Source: Undaria pinnatifida
Taxonomy: Eukaryota; Sar; Phaeophyceae; Laminariales; Alariaceae
Direction of reading: 5' to 3'
Length of the DNA: 64,000 bases
Assembly: GCA_012845835.1 (NCBI GenBank)
Contig: JABAKD010000021.1
Location: 15,613,757 to 15,677,756, forward strand
The number at the start of each line of letters is the position of its first letter. Within the stretch, counting starts at the first letter, position 1. The position numbers were made by a program, and so were the translations under genes. Under the pieces are notes generated by a model. It saw nothing but the letters and a program-made list of their open reading frames with translations, searched no databases and was not told the origin of the DNA. Shown here piece after piece: positions 24,701 to 33,044 of this stretch.

Positions 24701-25762
24701 TTCGACTGTTTTTTTCTTTGCTTGTCATTTTCTTCGCACGCTCTTCGAATTTTCTCGCAGTTTTCGTGAGGTTTCTTCGCATGTTCTTGGAAAGTCTTCA
24801 AGTGTTTCCCAGGCGCTTCCTCGCAACTTGTTGGCATGTTCTTTCACGTTATCCTCGCGCGTTCGTCGCATTTTCTCGGCATTTTATCCGCTTTTTCGTT
24901 GGTCGTGCCCGGCGCACACACCCACCCGACAACCCACCCGTACTACCGCACCCCAACACAACCTATCTCACCCAACCCAACCCAACCCGCGCCAACCCAC
25001 CCCGAGCCAACCCAACCCAACCCAACCCAACCCAACCCAACCCCACCCCACCGAACCCAACCCAACCCAACCCAACCCAACCCAACCCAACCCAACCCAA
25101 CCCAACCCAACCCAACCTAACCCAACCCAACCCAACCCAACCCAACCCAACCCAACCCAACCCAACCCAACCCAACCCAACCCAACCCAACCCAACCCAA
25201 CCCAACCCAACCCAACCCAACCCAATCCAACGAAGGATCGATCCAAGCCCGAGAAGGGTACACCGAGGAGAATATTGGGGGCTTCGAGGTGACGTGGGAA
25301 GGCGTTGCCGCCATATCTAGGGAGCTCCTGCAAGAGGTAAGCGCCTTCGCCTGTCGTGTTTACTCGCTTTCGCACGTGCTGGTTTCTTCTATTTTTGTCG
25401 CAGTGTTTTTTTTGTTTCGTGTTCTTTTGTTGTTTTCTTTTTGATGTTTCGGCGTAGTTTGCCATGGTTTTTGAAGTTTTGATGTACCTCCTTTTCACCC
25501 CCCCTGGAACCGCCTTCTGACACTTTGCGCAATCCTCGCTCGGAACTTCGCCTTTCAGATGTCCGATCTTGCTCTGGAGATGGGGTACGAGGGGGCTCCC
25601 GGGGTGCTCCCGAGAGTTTCCGCTCACGTTGGGGACCCCTCCCGAGAAGCAGGGGATGATGTGGAAGGGGGAGGAGAAGCGGAGGGGGCCGGGGAGAGGA
25701 AGAAGGGCTGGAGGGGTTTCGTTCAACGACTGAGAAAGGGGAAAGGACAGGGGAAGAAATAG
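8744..25762 (+). CDS. Sulfotransferase-like P-loop protein gene, 11 exons
   Basis: Eleven plus-strand exons join with matching phases into about 428 codons ending in TAG: 8744-8840, 15309-15436, 18836-19008, 19965-20006, 20914-21067, 21793-21981, 23042-23152, 23651-23692, 24357-24402, 25236-25336, 25559-25762. The product resembles sulfotransferases, which move sulfate from PAPS to a sugar or other acceptor, usually in the Golgi. Seen: a P-loop-like VLIVGTVGSGTARMS (PAPS 5'-phosphate loop), VRHPLRTVAYLAYK (3'-phosphate-binding region), then WGWYWVIYNRAM and WYRVEDTPPSKVASLAGF. The N-terminus has a basic segment and a hydrophobic stretch (LWRFLLVYPFVTIT), consistent with a membrane anchor. The tail is acidic and then very basic. 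The first two exons are linked only by phase and spacing. Substrate unknown; a role in sulfated polysaccharide synthesis is inference. Confidence 0.68.
9258..10023. mobile_element. Minisatellite element with CAGGG-type ends (GACCCG family), copy 1
   Basis: Begins CAGGGCTGTTCACGGGTCAG and ends with a diverged inverted version. The interior is a ~35-40-base minisatellite of GACCCGACCCGYGAGATTT-like units, interrupted by about 240 bases of other sequence. CAGGG-type inverted ends recall non-autonomous hAT elements; that superfamily call is inference, and no clear 8-base duplication was seen. Confidence 0.55.
10651..10925. mobile_element. GACCCG-family minisatellite element, copy 2
   Basis: Starts CAGGGCTGCTCACGAGTCAG and contains GACCCGACCCGCGAGATTTT units. 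The 3' end is less clear. Confidence 0.55.
11175..11339 (-). CDS. Possible coding segment, Gln/Ser-rich, no family recognised
   Basis: The minus-strand frame encodes KRKKARAVVVEASASNSSS, Gln-rich HQQQ, then LLTDPLPQLWACCRRQ. Codon use is G/C-biased at third positions, but no convincing splice sites bound it. It lies inside the long first intron of the plus-strand gene. It could be an exon of a nested antisense gene or chance. Confidence 0.25.
11931..12081. mobile_element. Small inverted-repeat element, TCATTTTCGG ends
   Basis: Ends TCATTTTCGG...CCCGCGGGTCG are repeated in inverted orientation over about 35 bases, enclosing about 80 bases. It adjoins the GACCCG cluster that follows and may be a separate MITE-like unit. 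Confidence 0.55.
12082..12301. mobile_element. GACCCG-family minisatellite element, copy 3
   Basis: Ends GGGTCATGACCCCTGAAAAA then CCCTG, the inverted form of the CAGGGYTKTTCACGGGTC start seen in other copies. The left end is merged with the preceding element. Confidence 0.55.
12740..13100. repeat. Imperfect palindrome of a coding-like segment
   Basis: Two arms of about 175 bases, centred near 12,925, each carry the same protein-like text. The minus strand reads HTGSQNWGFEGGTPSLWDLM and the plus strand TTGDQDWGFGGVSPCRVDLR, followed by a Lys-rich part. Further single copies lie at about 12,535-12,640 (minus) and 13,300-13,450 (plus). The family was not recognised; it may be a transposon or gene fragment multiplied in both orientations. 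Confidence 0.6.
14452..14625 (+). mobile_element. 5'-truncated, diverged SINE copy
   Basis: Shares GCGGAAAGCGCGAGAG and GCTTGTCCAGAAG landmarks with the other SINEs; the tRNA-like part is missing and a block in the middle is diverged. Confidence 0.6.
14700..15308 (+). repeat. Tandem 160-190-base units ending in copies of an exon's acceptor and start
   Basis: Three to four diverged units share TTCGATATTCGA runs, a GGGGTGCA...CTCTCCAAAC core and, at the end, GTGATGCAAACGG. The last unit ends at the acceptor of exon 15309-15436 (TTTGCAG|GTGATG). The copy at 15115 keeps a good acceptor (AATGCAG|GTGATG); the one near 14959 has lost it (GGCAC|GTGATG). Confidence 0.6.
15309..15436 (+). CDS. Sulfotransferase-like gene, candidate exon 2 (hydrophobic anchor)
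   Basis: Acceptor CTTTGCAG|GTGATG and donor ATCACG|GTATGA bound 128 bases. The exon begins Gly/Asp/Ser-rich (GDANGDSSGG) and ends GPWRKLWRFLLVYPFVTIT, a Trp- and Leu-rich stretch that could start a membrane segment. It enters in phase 1 and leaves in phase 0, fitting the exons on either side. Its acceptor and first codons are repeated upstream in a tandem array at 14.9-15.16 kb. Confidence 0.5.
15480..15575. repeat. TTCGATATTCGATGT simple-sequence tract
   Basis: The tract is made of degenerate TTCGATATTCGA and TTCGATGTTCGA units just downstream of exon 15309-15436. The same motif occurs inside the upstream tandem units. It is palindrome-rich. Confidence 0.7.
15742..15918 (+). CDS. Unassigned terminal exon encoding a membrane segment
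   Basis: The open frame from TAAG|GCCCTG to TAA encodes RTFPAAWLAFLACFAFFVFY, then GRLNTNFKTKYLAQLED and a stop. Third positions are strongly G/C, as in real exons here. A single transmembrane helix with a short polar tail is clear. It does not fit the phase of exon 15309-15436 directly, so an intermediate exon, an alternative C-terminus or a separate small gene are all possible. A degenerate echo of its 3' end (CAACACTAATTTCAA) follows at about 15,930. Confidence 0.45.
15946..16046 (+). mobile_element. Truncated copy of the short mobile repeat
   Basis: Starts CATAAAAAATGAAAATACAC like the 5853 copy and stops after ATTACGAGTTGT. Confidence 0.7.
16050..18680. other. Intron-like sequence, no gene recognised
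   Basis: Lies between the candidate anchor exon and the P-loop exon. It contains open frames of up to 145 codons at 17.2-17.8 kb on both strands without recognisable family or splice context, and a perfect G/C hairpin at 16729-16750. Confidence 0.5.
18684..18716 (+). pseudogene. Partial copy of the sulfotransferase P-loop exon
   Basis: The plus strand reads VHAEKELLVVGIPQ and then stops, against VHAEKQVLIVGTVG in the true exon 150 bases downstream. The AG acceptor is gone (GTGG in place of GCAG). Confidence 0.7.
18836..19008 (+). CDS. Sulfotransferase-like gene, P-loop exon
   Basis: Acceptor GATGGCAG|GTGCAT and donor CCTCAG|GTACGC bound 173 bases. The exon encodes VHAEKQVLIVGTVGSGT, the PAPS-binding P-loop region, then GLGVEVGHEASDSERE and DGTISWAHGIRFL. 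A duplicated 14-base string creates a second donor at 19023. A decayed copy of the exon start lies at 18684-18716. Confidence 0.78.
19965..20006 (+). CDS. Sulfotransferase-like gene, 42-base exon
   Basis: Acceptor CCGCAG|CAGCAT and donor CGCCAG|GTACGG bound a short exon encoding SMFQAPSACSSFA between two split codons. Both phases fit the neighbours. The acceptor is a GCAGCAG tandem (NAGNAG), so exons differing by one codon are possible. Skipping the exon also keeps the frame, so inclusion needs transcript evidence. Confidence 0.55.
20095..20292. repeat. (ATCATATAGATCATGTAG)n minisatellite
   Basis: Degenerate 9-base units ATCATRTAG over about 200 bases, in a sulfotransferase intron. Confidence 0.85.
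20755..20913 (+). repeat. Pyrimidine tract leading to a splice acceptor
   Basis: About 150 bases of almost pure C/T ending at GGCTAG, the acceptor of exon 20914-21067; an unusually long polypyrimidine tract. Confidence 0.75.
20914..21067 (+). CDS. Sulfotransferase-like gene, Cys-rich exon before the PAPS 3'-phosphate region
   Basis: A long pyrimidine tract leads to acceptor GGCTAG|GTTGTG; the donor is GTTGCAG|GTGAGG. The exon encodes LWDKTCRAEDCYSV, EYGCALREK, a Gly-rich loop from poly-G, then GCATPFRHNLLQ, which runs straight into VRHPLRT of the next exon. The spaced cysteines suggest disulfides of a lumenal domain. A short copy of the exon end lies at 21428-21450. Confidence 0.7.
21068..21370. 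repeat. (GGTGGTGTT)n tract
   Basis: G/T-rich trinucleotide-based repeat starting at the donor of exon 20914-21067; another block lies at 21440-21545. Confidence 0.85.
21428..21450 (+). pseudogene. Short copy of the end of sulfotransferase exon 20914-21067
   Basis: ACATAGTTTGTTGCAG|GTGG repeats ACATAATTTGTTGCAG|GTGA, with the donor GT kept, 380 bases downstream of the exon. It is too short to be conclusive alone but fits the pattern seen in this and the other genes. Confidence 0.4.
21655..21710. repeat. (CTGTTG)n tract
   Basis: Nine or so CTGTTG hexamers, 85 bases before the acceptor of exon 21793-21981. Confidence 0.88.
21793..21981 (+). CDS. Sulfotransferase-like gene, 3'-phosphate-binding exon
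   Basis: Acceptor GAACTTAG|GTGCGG and donor GCGAAG|GTACAT bound 63 codons. The exon opens with VRHPLRTVAYLAYKSA, resembling the RxP...S 3'-phosphate-binding stretch of sulfotransferases, and continues RLTAIRALFPDKVVR to FENFEWAK. Codon use is rich in G/C at third positions, unlike the flanks. Confidence 0.78.
22335..22745. mobile_element. Terminal-inverted-repeat element with a 187-base internal duplication
   Basis: Ends TTTACGGAGATCCACT and (inverted) TTTACGGAGATCCATT enclose two near-identical 187-base units (22351-22537 and 22538-22724). A solo copy of the terminus occurs near 57965. It lies in the sulfotransferase intron between exons 21793-21981 and 23042-23152. Confidence 0.65.
23042..23152 (+). 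CDS. Sulfotransferase-like gene, WYW exon
   Basis: Acceptor CGCCGCAG|GTTTAC and donor AGCAAG|GTGAGG bound 37 codons encoding CLEIWGWYWVIYNRAM and GWYRVEDTPPSK. It is in phase 0 with both neighbours and reads without interruption into VASLAGF of the next exon. Confidence 0.77.
23651..23692 (+). CDS. Sulfotransferase-like gene, 14-codon exon
   Basis: Acceptor GATGCCAG|GTGGCC and donor GACCAG|GTGACC bound VASLAGFSSTAIDQ. It is short but continues the conserved TPPSK-VASLAGF reading and keeps phase 0. Confidence 0.65.
24357..24402 (+). CDS. Sulfotransferase-like gene, 46-base exon
   Basis: Acceptor TTCCTTACAG|GCGCTG and donor GGGCAG|GTGACC bound ALSVAEASERPREGA. It ends in phase 1, matched by the next exon. 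The sequence is charged and weakly conserved-looking; the splice signals and phase are the main support. Confidence 0.55.
24972..25229. repeat. (CCCAA)n pentamer array
   Basis: Over 45 near-perfect CCCAA units with a few CCCCA or CCTAA variants. It abuts the proposed acceptor of exon 25236-25336. Confidence 0.97.
25236..25336 (+). CDS. Sulfotransferase-like gene, exon directly after the (CCCAA)n tract
   Basis: Donor CAAGAG|GTAAGC is strong. The proposed acceptor AACGAAG|GATCGA lies only a few bases after a 260-base (CCCAA)n array and is the only nearby AG that keeps phase. The exon encodes SIQAREGYTEENIGG and then FEVTWEGVAAISRELLQE, a plausible C-terminal helix. Confidence 0.62.
25559..25762 (+). 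CDS. Sulfotransferase-like gene, last exon
   Basis: Acceptor CGCCTTTCAG|ATGTCC opens 67 codons and a TAG stop. It encodes MSDLALEMGYEG, a Gly/Glu-rich acidic stretch, then a strongly basic tail (KKGWRGFVQRLRKGKG). The tail could bind nucleic acid, phosphoinositides or acidic polymer; nothing decides between them. Confidence 0.68.
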   Translation: MSDLALEMGYEGAPGVLPRVSAHVGDPSREAGDDVEGGGEAEGAGERKKGWRGFVQRLRKGKGQGKK

Positions 25763-25854
25763 CCTCTTTTTTGTGCTTATATTTGGAATATGCCGTTAGT
25801 CTGGTACAAAAATCTGCGCTAAAAAGCTACCGCCCTTTTATATATATACCACTG

Positions 25855-26162
25855 CGACCTCACCCGACCCGTGAGATTTCGAACATCTCCTGGCCCAACC
25901 CGTGAGATTTTAATCTCGTCTCGGCTCGACCCGTGAGGTTTTGTACACCTCCTGACCCGCCCGGTGAGATTTTGAACACCTCGTGACCCAGCCTGTGAGG
26001 TGTCGAACACCTCCTGGCTCGACCCGTGAGATTTCCAACACCCCCTGGCCCGACCCGTGAGATTCCGAACACCTCCTGGCCCGACCCAACTCCCCCCCGT
26101 GCGGTTTTTAAAACCCGCGAACCCTATCCGCGGGAGGGGTCATGGCCCGGGAAAAAAAAAAC
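25855..26162. repeat. GACCCG-family minisatellite cluster, copy 4
   Basis: About nine units of the CGACCCGTGAGATTTCGAAC type follow the last sulfotransferase exon by about 90 bases; the right end GGGTCATGGCCCGGGAAAA resembles the family terminus. Confidence 0.65.
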
Positions 26163-27719
26163 CTTGCAACTTTTCCGTATACTACTTGTAGGTGTCCTGT
26201 CTCCAAGTTGCCCCCCAATAATTAGTGCTCACACCACGTCGACCTGTCCCGCGAGGCAGATGATAGGGTGCTTGCGGTATTGCCGTAGTTGTTTGGTTGG
26301 AAAAAAAATGGTAATGGGTGTTGAGGCCAACGAAACGTCTCAATCCGAGGCCAACCCAACCCACGAAAAAGTCCGTAAGAAAAATAATATCCTACATTTT
26401 TTGTTGGATATGTAACCTGCTTTTTGGTTGATTGGGCTGATCTTGCCTGGACTGTGCCGTTGGTCGGTTTCAATGCTATTATTGCGATGTTTTCCTGCCC
26501 AACCACGTTTGGTATATCGTTAACAAATACCCTGATGACCCGGGCGAAGGAGGGGGGGGGAGAGCTAGAAGGGATGAAGAGCACCCTGACGGCTCTGGCG
26601 AAGAGGGGGGGAGGACGGGGGGGGGCGTACTCATTTGTTGCTTGCCTTAGTCATTTGACCATTGACCACGCATCCTTTTCGAGGCGGAACAAGGGGGGGG
26701 AGAGCTAGAAGAGGCGGAAAGGTGTACACTCCCTTCCCCTATGCCGCAGCCCGGGCAGCTTGGTGTGGTCGATTCTGTAATCGCCGCTTATGTAGGTTTA
26801 ACATCCCCTCACGTCCCCCTTGAGGTGCGTGCTTCCATGAAGGTATTAAGGTATACCTTTTTTTGGCTGAGCATTTGTGTTAACAACGGACCTCATTAAC
26901 CCTAAATGGTCGTAATTTCGTTATTTTTTGGATAATAAATTTCGTTGCGTACCCTAGGGCGTTTTTAGGCGTATTTTCCGTCGGGTACCACTCTACGGGA
27001 AGTCCATTTGCAAGTAGTGTACATCAGTCCCCGATATGGGCGGGGGAGGTTACTCCGTGATTGTTTACCCGGCGTGTTTGTGCCAGATGCTAGTCTCGCG
27101 GTGTGTTTGGTGTTGTTCGGTTTGTATCGCTCTTTTTTTGTTTTTTTGTTGGTGATTGTTTCGTTTTTATTTCATGTGTACACGAATGATATTTACTATC
27201 GGTAGTACGATACGCACATGCACGATACCACGATTGCATATTAACAGCAATACATCGAATATTTTTTTGTTTTGCCCGTAAAGGTGTTTTATTTTATTTT
27301 ATTTTTTCGCGTTGTCTTGTTTCGTTTGGTTCTGGATCGTTTCGCCCTATTGTGTGTTCGCTGTTGCTTCTTTTCTAGAGTTCATATCCTTCCGTAGGCT
27401 TGTCCAGGCTTACATCAGGTTCAACCGCCAGCTACCGGTATATTGAGGTAGCAACTGCAACTGTCATTGAATTGAACGGGGGGGGGAAACTTATTTCCTC
27501 GAGCCCATATTCAGATGTGGAATCAAGTGGAGTTGACTAGAAGTAGCGGAGGGGGGAGGGGGTTGCTCATCGTGCATACTTCGTATGTGTGTTTTTTTCG
27601 GGGAGGATGGGGGGTGTCCTCAGTTTGTGCGTGGCCGTAGTGGTATGACCGGGGGGGGGTGCGGTGTACTCAGTTTGTGCATGGCCGTAGTCATATGACC
27701 ATACGGAGGGGGCGAATTG

Positions 27720-27921
27720 TCAGGGCTTTTCACGGGTCGGTTATTACTCACGGGTTGGACACAGTCAGGGTGACACGCCTAATACTCGGAAACCTGCTGA
27801 CCCAACCCAACCCGACCCGTGACATTTCGAACACCTCTTGACCCGACCCGACTCAACCCGCGAGAGTTTTGAAAAACTCATGACGCGACCCGCGGGCCCG
27901 GCCATGACCCCTGAAAGACCT
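27720..27921. mobile_element. GACCCG-family minisatellite element, copy 5
   Basis: Short copy with both ends recognisable: CAGGGCTTTTCACGGGTCGG at the left and CATGACCCCTGAAAGACCTG at the right. Confidence 0.62.
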
Positions 27922-29539
27922 GGTGTTTATTTGCTCATCGTGCGTGTGGGTGCATGCTTTCGGGGGGGAAGGGGGGGGGGTGTATTTTAACTCGTCGTGG
28001 ATATGGGTCCGTGTTTTGGGTCGAGGGGCGAGTGACGTGCTTGTTTCGGAGTTGTATCGTACAAGGCGGCAATACTACCGTCAACCTGCAAGATCAAGTA
28101 ACTGCTGTGCACATTGTTGTGCTTGACAATAGTAAGCATGATGATGACACAAGCTGGGCTGGCCAACATGAGCTCTTTTGTTGGAATCCAACTTCCTCAC
28201 GCTTTTTTTTTACTTTTGAGCTGAAAAATTGACACGTGGTTCCTTCCAGTATTCCCAAGCGATTCCTTACTGCTCATGTAGATTTCCATTTTTTTCGTGA
28301 ACTGGGTACATTTTGATAAAGACGGGCAACGTTTTTGGCCCACACACAGCTGATGGGAAAAAAATACCAAATTCAAAGGAGCGGCAGGAAATACCTTGTT
28401 TTTCTCTGAAGAAATACGCAAAAATCCATAACGGGGCATCTCAACGGCGAAACTACCGAAGATCTTTGGAGTCACGTTTGTGTTCCCAGGTGCTAAATCA
28501 ATAGGTTTAGTTTCTGGTGTAGCTAATCCTCCGACGGCAATCTTTTTCTTGTCCACAGCTTTCTTTCCCGCAGTATTTTCTCCTCGTTTTTTTTACCGCG
28601 GCTGATAACTATCGCCCCAGGGCTCCGACGGCTACGCGCTCGCGGCGGTGCCTCCGCACCTGTCAACCGCTGCCATCTAGCTGTCGTGGTCCTGCTCGCC
28701 GATCTCGGCGAGCAGTCCCGGCAGTCCCAACAAGATGACATCAATCGCCCAAAGCCTAAATTATCTGCAATCGAGATAAACGCTCAGAGTAGACTATACT
28801 TGTGCAGTCCAGCAAATACTAGTGGCTGTTGCTTGATGTCCAGAGAAAATACCGATCAATCCAGTATACTAACCGATTGACCAAGTCTGCATTTTCAAGT
28901 CGAAAACAACCAACATAAATGAGGCTAGACCCGACAATCCACACATATTATCAAAAGGCACAAGCTTATCAAAGTATGCGAGTGTTTTGTCACCGGAATC
29001 CAAAATTTGAAGCCATAGTAGTTTGTTATTATGGAACTAGTATGGTTAATATGGAACAGGTATGGTTAATATGGAACTAGTATGGTTAATCAACAGCGAA
29101 TTCGAGTCATACCACGGTAGGGGCTGCAGTTGCAAGATTGGGCCGAAACGTCCCTGGGCGATTGAGCTCCTCGTGTGAGGAACTCCTGGTAAATGAAATA
29201 ATTCCACAAGTACATCGAAGTATTTTTTACGACTACTACTAGGACTACGTACGGCGTAGAAGCTTGGTCGGGTAGTGCGAACGAATGCCTTCGAAGTTGT
29301 TTTTCGATTGAGATCTACTGAGATCCTCATGTGAGGAGAGCTCAGGGACTGATGCTGCACTCCCCGCTGTGGGGTGGCTCCTTGATGGTAATAATGTCAA
29401 TAATCACGGGAAAGGCCGAAGTATACTCAATAGTCAAATCCCTTTCACCAGAAAACAGGTATTGTACAAAGCGATATGCTATCATCGGTTCGAACCAAAA
29501 CACCGTTGCTGTCGTTGGCAGGAGACTGCTCTGCCCACG

Positions 29540-30150
29540 CGGCGGCGATTCCGAAACGGTCTCTTCCGTCGTGTTCTGTGCTATATGGGCCGCGGCAAGG
29601 TGCAGCCTAATGTGGACCGAGCACCCTCAGTGACTCCTCGTGGCGTGGTTCAAAACTAGCGTAGATGGCGTTTTCGGTTGTTTATTGTGTGTCTAGGAGA
29701 CATCGGCATGTACACTGACTGGTTGTGCTGAATGTAGATAGGCAGAAAAGACAGCTTAATGTGAATATCCCACACCCTAGGACTGGTGCTACGTTCAACC
29801 AAGGTATGTATGGAAACGGAAACTCAGCCAGGTAAAGCTCAACTGGCTCGCACGACCGTTGCTACACAGCAGACAGTAGCGGTCCGTCAATTGTGCCGAC
29901 GTTTCCGGCTGACACAACCGTACGGAACAGGCCAGTTTGTTTTGCCTGTTGTATTGTATGGACTCTGGCCTCTCGGTTTGTGTACAGAGCGAGGGATATC
30001 GACTCGAAACTTGACAGCATTTTGCGGCGGCGATTCCGACCCGGTCTCTTTCCGTCGTGCTCTGCGCGATGTGAGCCGCGACAAGGTGCAGCTCAATGCG
30101 GACCTCGCACCCTCTGTGACGTCTAGTGGTGTGGTTCGAACGGCGTAGCT
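29540..30150. repeat. Direct duplication of a ~120-base coding-like segment
   Basis: Copies at 29540-29660 and 30020-30150 both read GGCGGCGATTCCGA and end in a stop; one copy reads FRRALRDVSRDKVQLNAD. The frame differs by one base between copies. Probably a decayed element; no family recognised. Confidence 0.5.
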
Positions 30151-33044
30151 GTTACCGTTGGGGAAAATCGTTCTGAAATCGCGCTACACGGTGCGAGCAA
30201 AACGTCCCGATCAACAACAGTGCGCTCGTCCCAGGGGGGGAAAAATAGGTGGGGTTTTAGATCGAGGCTGGGGCTACCCAAGGTGACTCTGTTTACTGTG
30301 CTAGTTGTGCACCTAGCCCGTGGGCTGACCATTGCTACGGTAGGTGGGTCCCCCTTGGGGACCTTTTTTGCAGTGGCTTGGCGTCAGTTGTGCGAGAGGC
30401 CCTTCTGTTCCTTTGCGGGTCTTGAGATTTTCGCGCCGATTTAATTTTGCGGTACAAATCTGCTATGAAACAGTTTCCTACGCTGCGCCTAACAAACCAC
30501 GTACGATGGAAAAGGTTTTTGTCGGTCAAGTACAAAGTCACTCGTGCCAGTGGCTCAAACGCGGTTGTGAAAAAGGGGGGTGCCCGACCTACCGCAGCCT
30601 TTGTCTCCAAGGACCGTACATCAATTGTAACTGCTGTTTGTACACTGACACATTGCTACGGTAGAGGTGAACATGTGTATTTATGAGGAAACCAAGGTGT
30701 TGCATTTTGGGTAATTTTTTTCATCGGCGTAGAGGCGCCCACCACCCGAGTGACCTTTGGGGAATTTGGACTTGGTGATATGCACCGCTATACAGCTGTC
30801 ACTCTGCGCCACGTCAAAGTGCTGTAGAGTGGCAAGGGGCACCGGAGCTTGCGAAGAAAACCAACGAGTCTGCTCACAGGAGGTTAGATGGAACTCGAAC
30901 AGCGAAGAAGCTGGGAAGCCAGCGTGCCCAGCGACCGCTGCCGTCGACGCCATCTGTCAAAGTGCTACCGAGTGGTAGGGACGCAGGAGGGATCTGTGCC
31001 GAGAGGTGGCACCGTTTTGCGTTGTACAGCTTCTTTTTGTAGGTTGCTTCTTCCTTACCTCAGTGCTTGGTAAAGGTCAAGGCTCCAAGTCACGGGATGG
31101 GGGTCGTGGATTGAATCAATCCCCCCGCCACGTTGATGACGGGTGACCACATTAGGACCTGAGAAACACAACTCTTGGAACAGCCAAACATCACATCAGG
31201 TCCACAAAGACCGTTCCAGGGACCCATCTTCGTGCCTGTAGCTAGATATGACACTGCTCCACAACAACCAACGACAATGCACCGTGTTTAACCCCTTTAG
31301 AGCCCCAAAACGTATCCATATACTATTCCTAAGCAATTCGTCCCCAAAATCGGGTTTCCAGTTGTTAAGGCGAAGTTTATTATTTTATTGAGGTGCATCT
31401 GGCCACTCGCGCAGGCGGCCTCACTCGACTCAGCGGCGGGCAGTGAAAATGAGCTTGCCCCTTCTTACCGTAGCCTTTGTCGGCATCCTCACTTGAGGAG
31501 CTCTATACCTCATCCACGCCTGACTCCAAGAAACATGTGTGAAAATTCGATCTGAGCACTGAACAATCTCGGATGTGTGTACAGCTTCTTCAAGGAAAAA
31601 TGTCCGACCTAATCCGAAGGAGCGGCATCTACGCTGCGTTGTCGGAGGGCAGCCAAACTAAACCTACCAAAAAACATTCCGGAAACGTTGGGTAGCTCTT
31701 CAGTTGAAGGGCCACGTCAGTTGAAGAGCCCAGTCGATGATAAGAAGACCAAGGCTACGGTAGGGACTGGGTGATGATATACCCCCCTCTTTCACCTCCG
31801 GGTTTGAGCTATCATACTCGCGCGAGTGACTCTGCACCTCCCTGGCAATGTTTTCGGCGATTCGATCGGTGCAGCGTAGCTGATCATTCCTTCTCGGGGC
31901 GCTTCAAACTTGTATCGCAAGAATAAAACCGACGGAAAGCTGCAGATCGTAAAAGAGCCAGGAGGGTCACTCGCGCGAGTGATCCCGAGCCACTGTGCAA
32001 AAAAATGGTCCTAAGCGTGACCCCCCTACAATCGTAGCCACGGTCTGAAACGGGTTTTGCCCCTGTGGCGTCTGGGGACGATCCTCTCGCATATCCACGG
32101 GTTTAGTGCGGACACGCAGGCATGTATGTTCTTGCGTGAACCGCAACATGTAACCGCCAATGGGAACCTCGCCGACTACGAGGCATAGTTCACTCTACTT
32201 TATTTCCTTTTGATTGATCTGGGTCCGTCACTCTGCTGAGCCGGGAGTTGCAGGAGTGGGTGTAGGTGTTCTGCTGTGCGTGGCGCTCTTTCTCGCGAAG
32301 ACACCATACCCCAGAAGGGCTACCGCTATCATCGCAGCACGCGTCTGGTGCCGCTCGAGTATGTATAGTCCATCTTTTTTTTTGTCGTGATGCTTGTGCT
32401 TTTCGTGTTCCGTTGGTTGCGGCGATGGCAGACGATGGCAGACCTAAAATGTGGGGATGCTGATGCTGCGCCTGCTACCCAAACTAGAAAAAAAACGAAA
32501 AAAAAACAGCGAACCAAAACAAATTATATTATAAAGTTGGCACACGTTGCGAAGCGCTGCATCGTAGTACGTAGTGTACCGGGTAGGTCCTAGCCTCGTT
32601 ACCGCCTCTGTACACATATAATACCTGGTATGTATATGTGCCAGTGCATATATAGTCCCTCGTTATCGTCGAAGTTTGCATCTGCAGCCATAAATAAAGA
32701 TTCAGTATCGCCTATATGCCCACCTCCATCCCTCGTTGAAACCCCTGATGAAACGAAAACGTGCCAATTATGGTACGTGTACAAACGACTCCGGTGTTTC
32801 ATGCATACATCAGATGTCATATATGGCAGGCCAGCGATGCCTGCGAGGGAGGGGCAGCCAAACTCGGCTGCCCGAAAAGCATGCCTTGCACCCCGCCCAT
32901 TGCCCTTGCCCCCCCCCTCCCTCCCCCGCCGCGGCCCTTGCCCTCCCATCCCCTGTCCCCCTCCCTCCTGACCGGATTCGCGACACCATAGATACGGCGC
33001 AAAGTCCTCGTAAAACGTTTTAGTTATTACTTCTTGATGAGCAA

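Noticed and set aside
24561-25726. Open frames of 200-252 codons across the CCCAA array
   Set aside because: A CCCAA array stays open in all frames; only the short segment 25236-25336 has splice sites, phase and non-repeat text supporting it.
28197-28556. 119-codon minus-strand open frame
   Set aside because: Low G/C third positions, no splice sites or recognised family; treated as chance.
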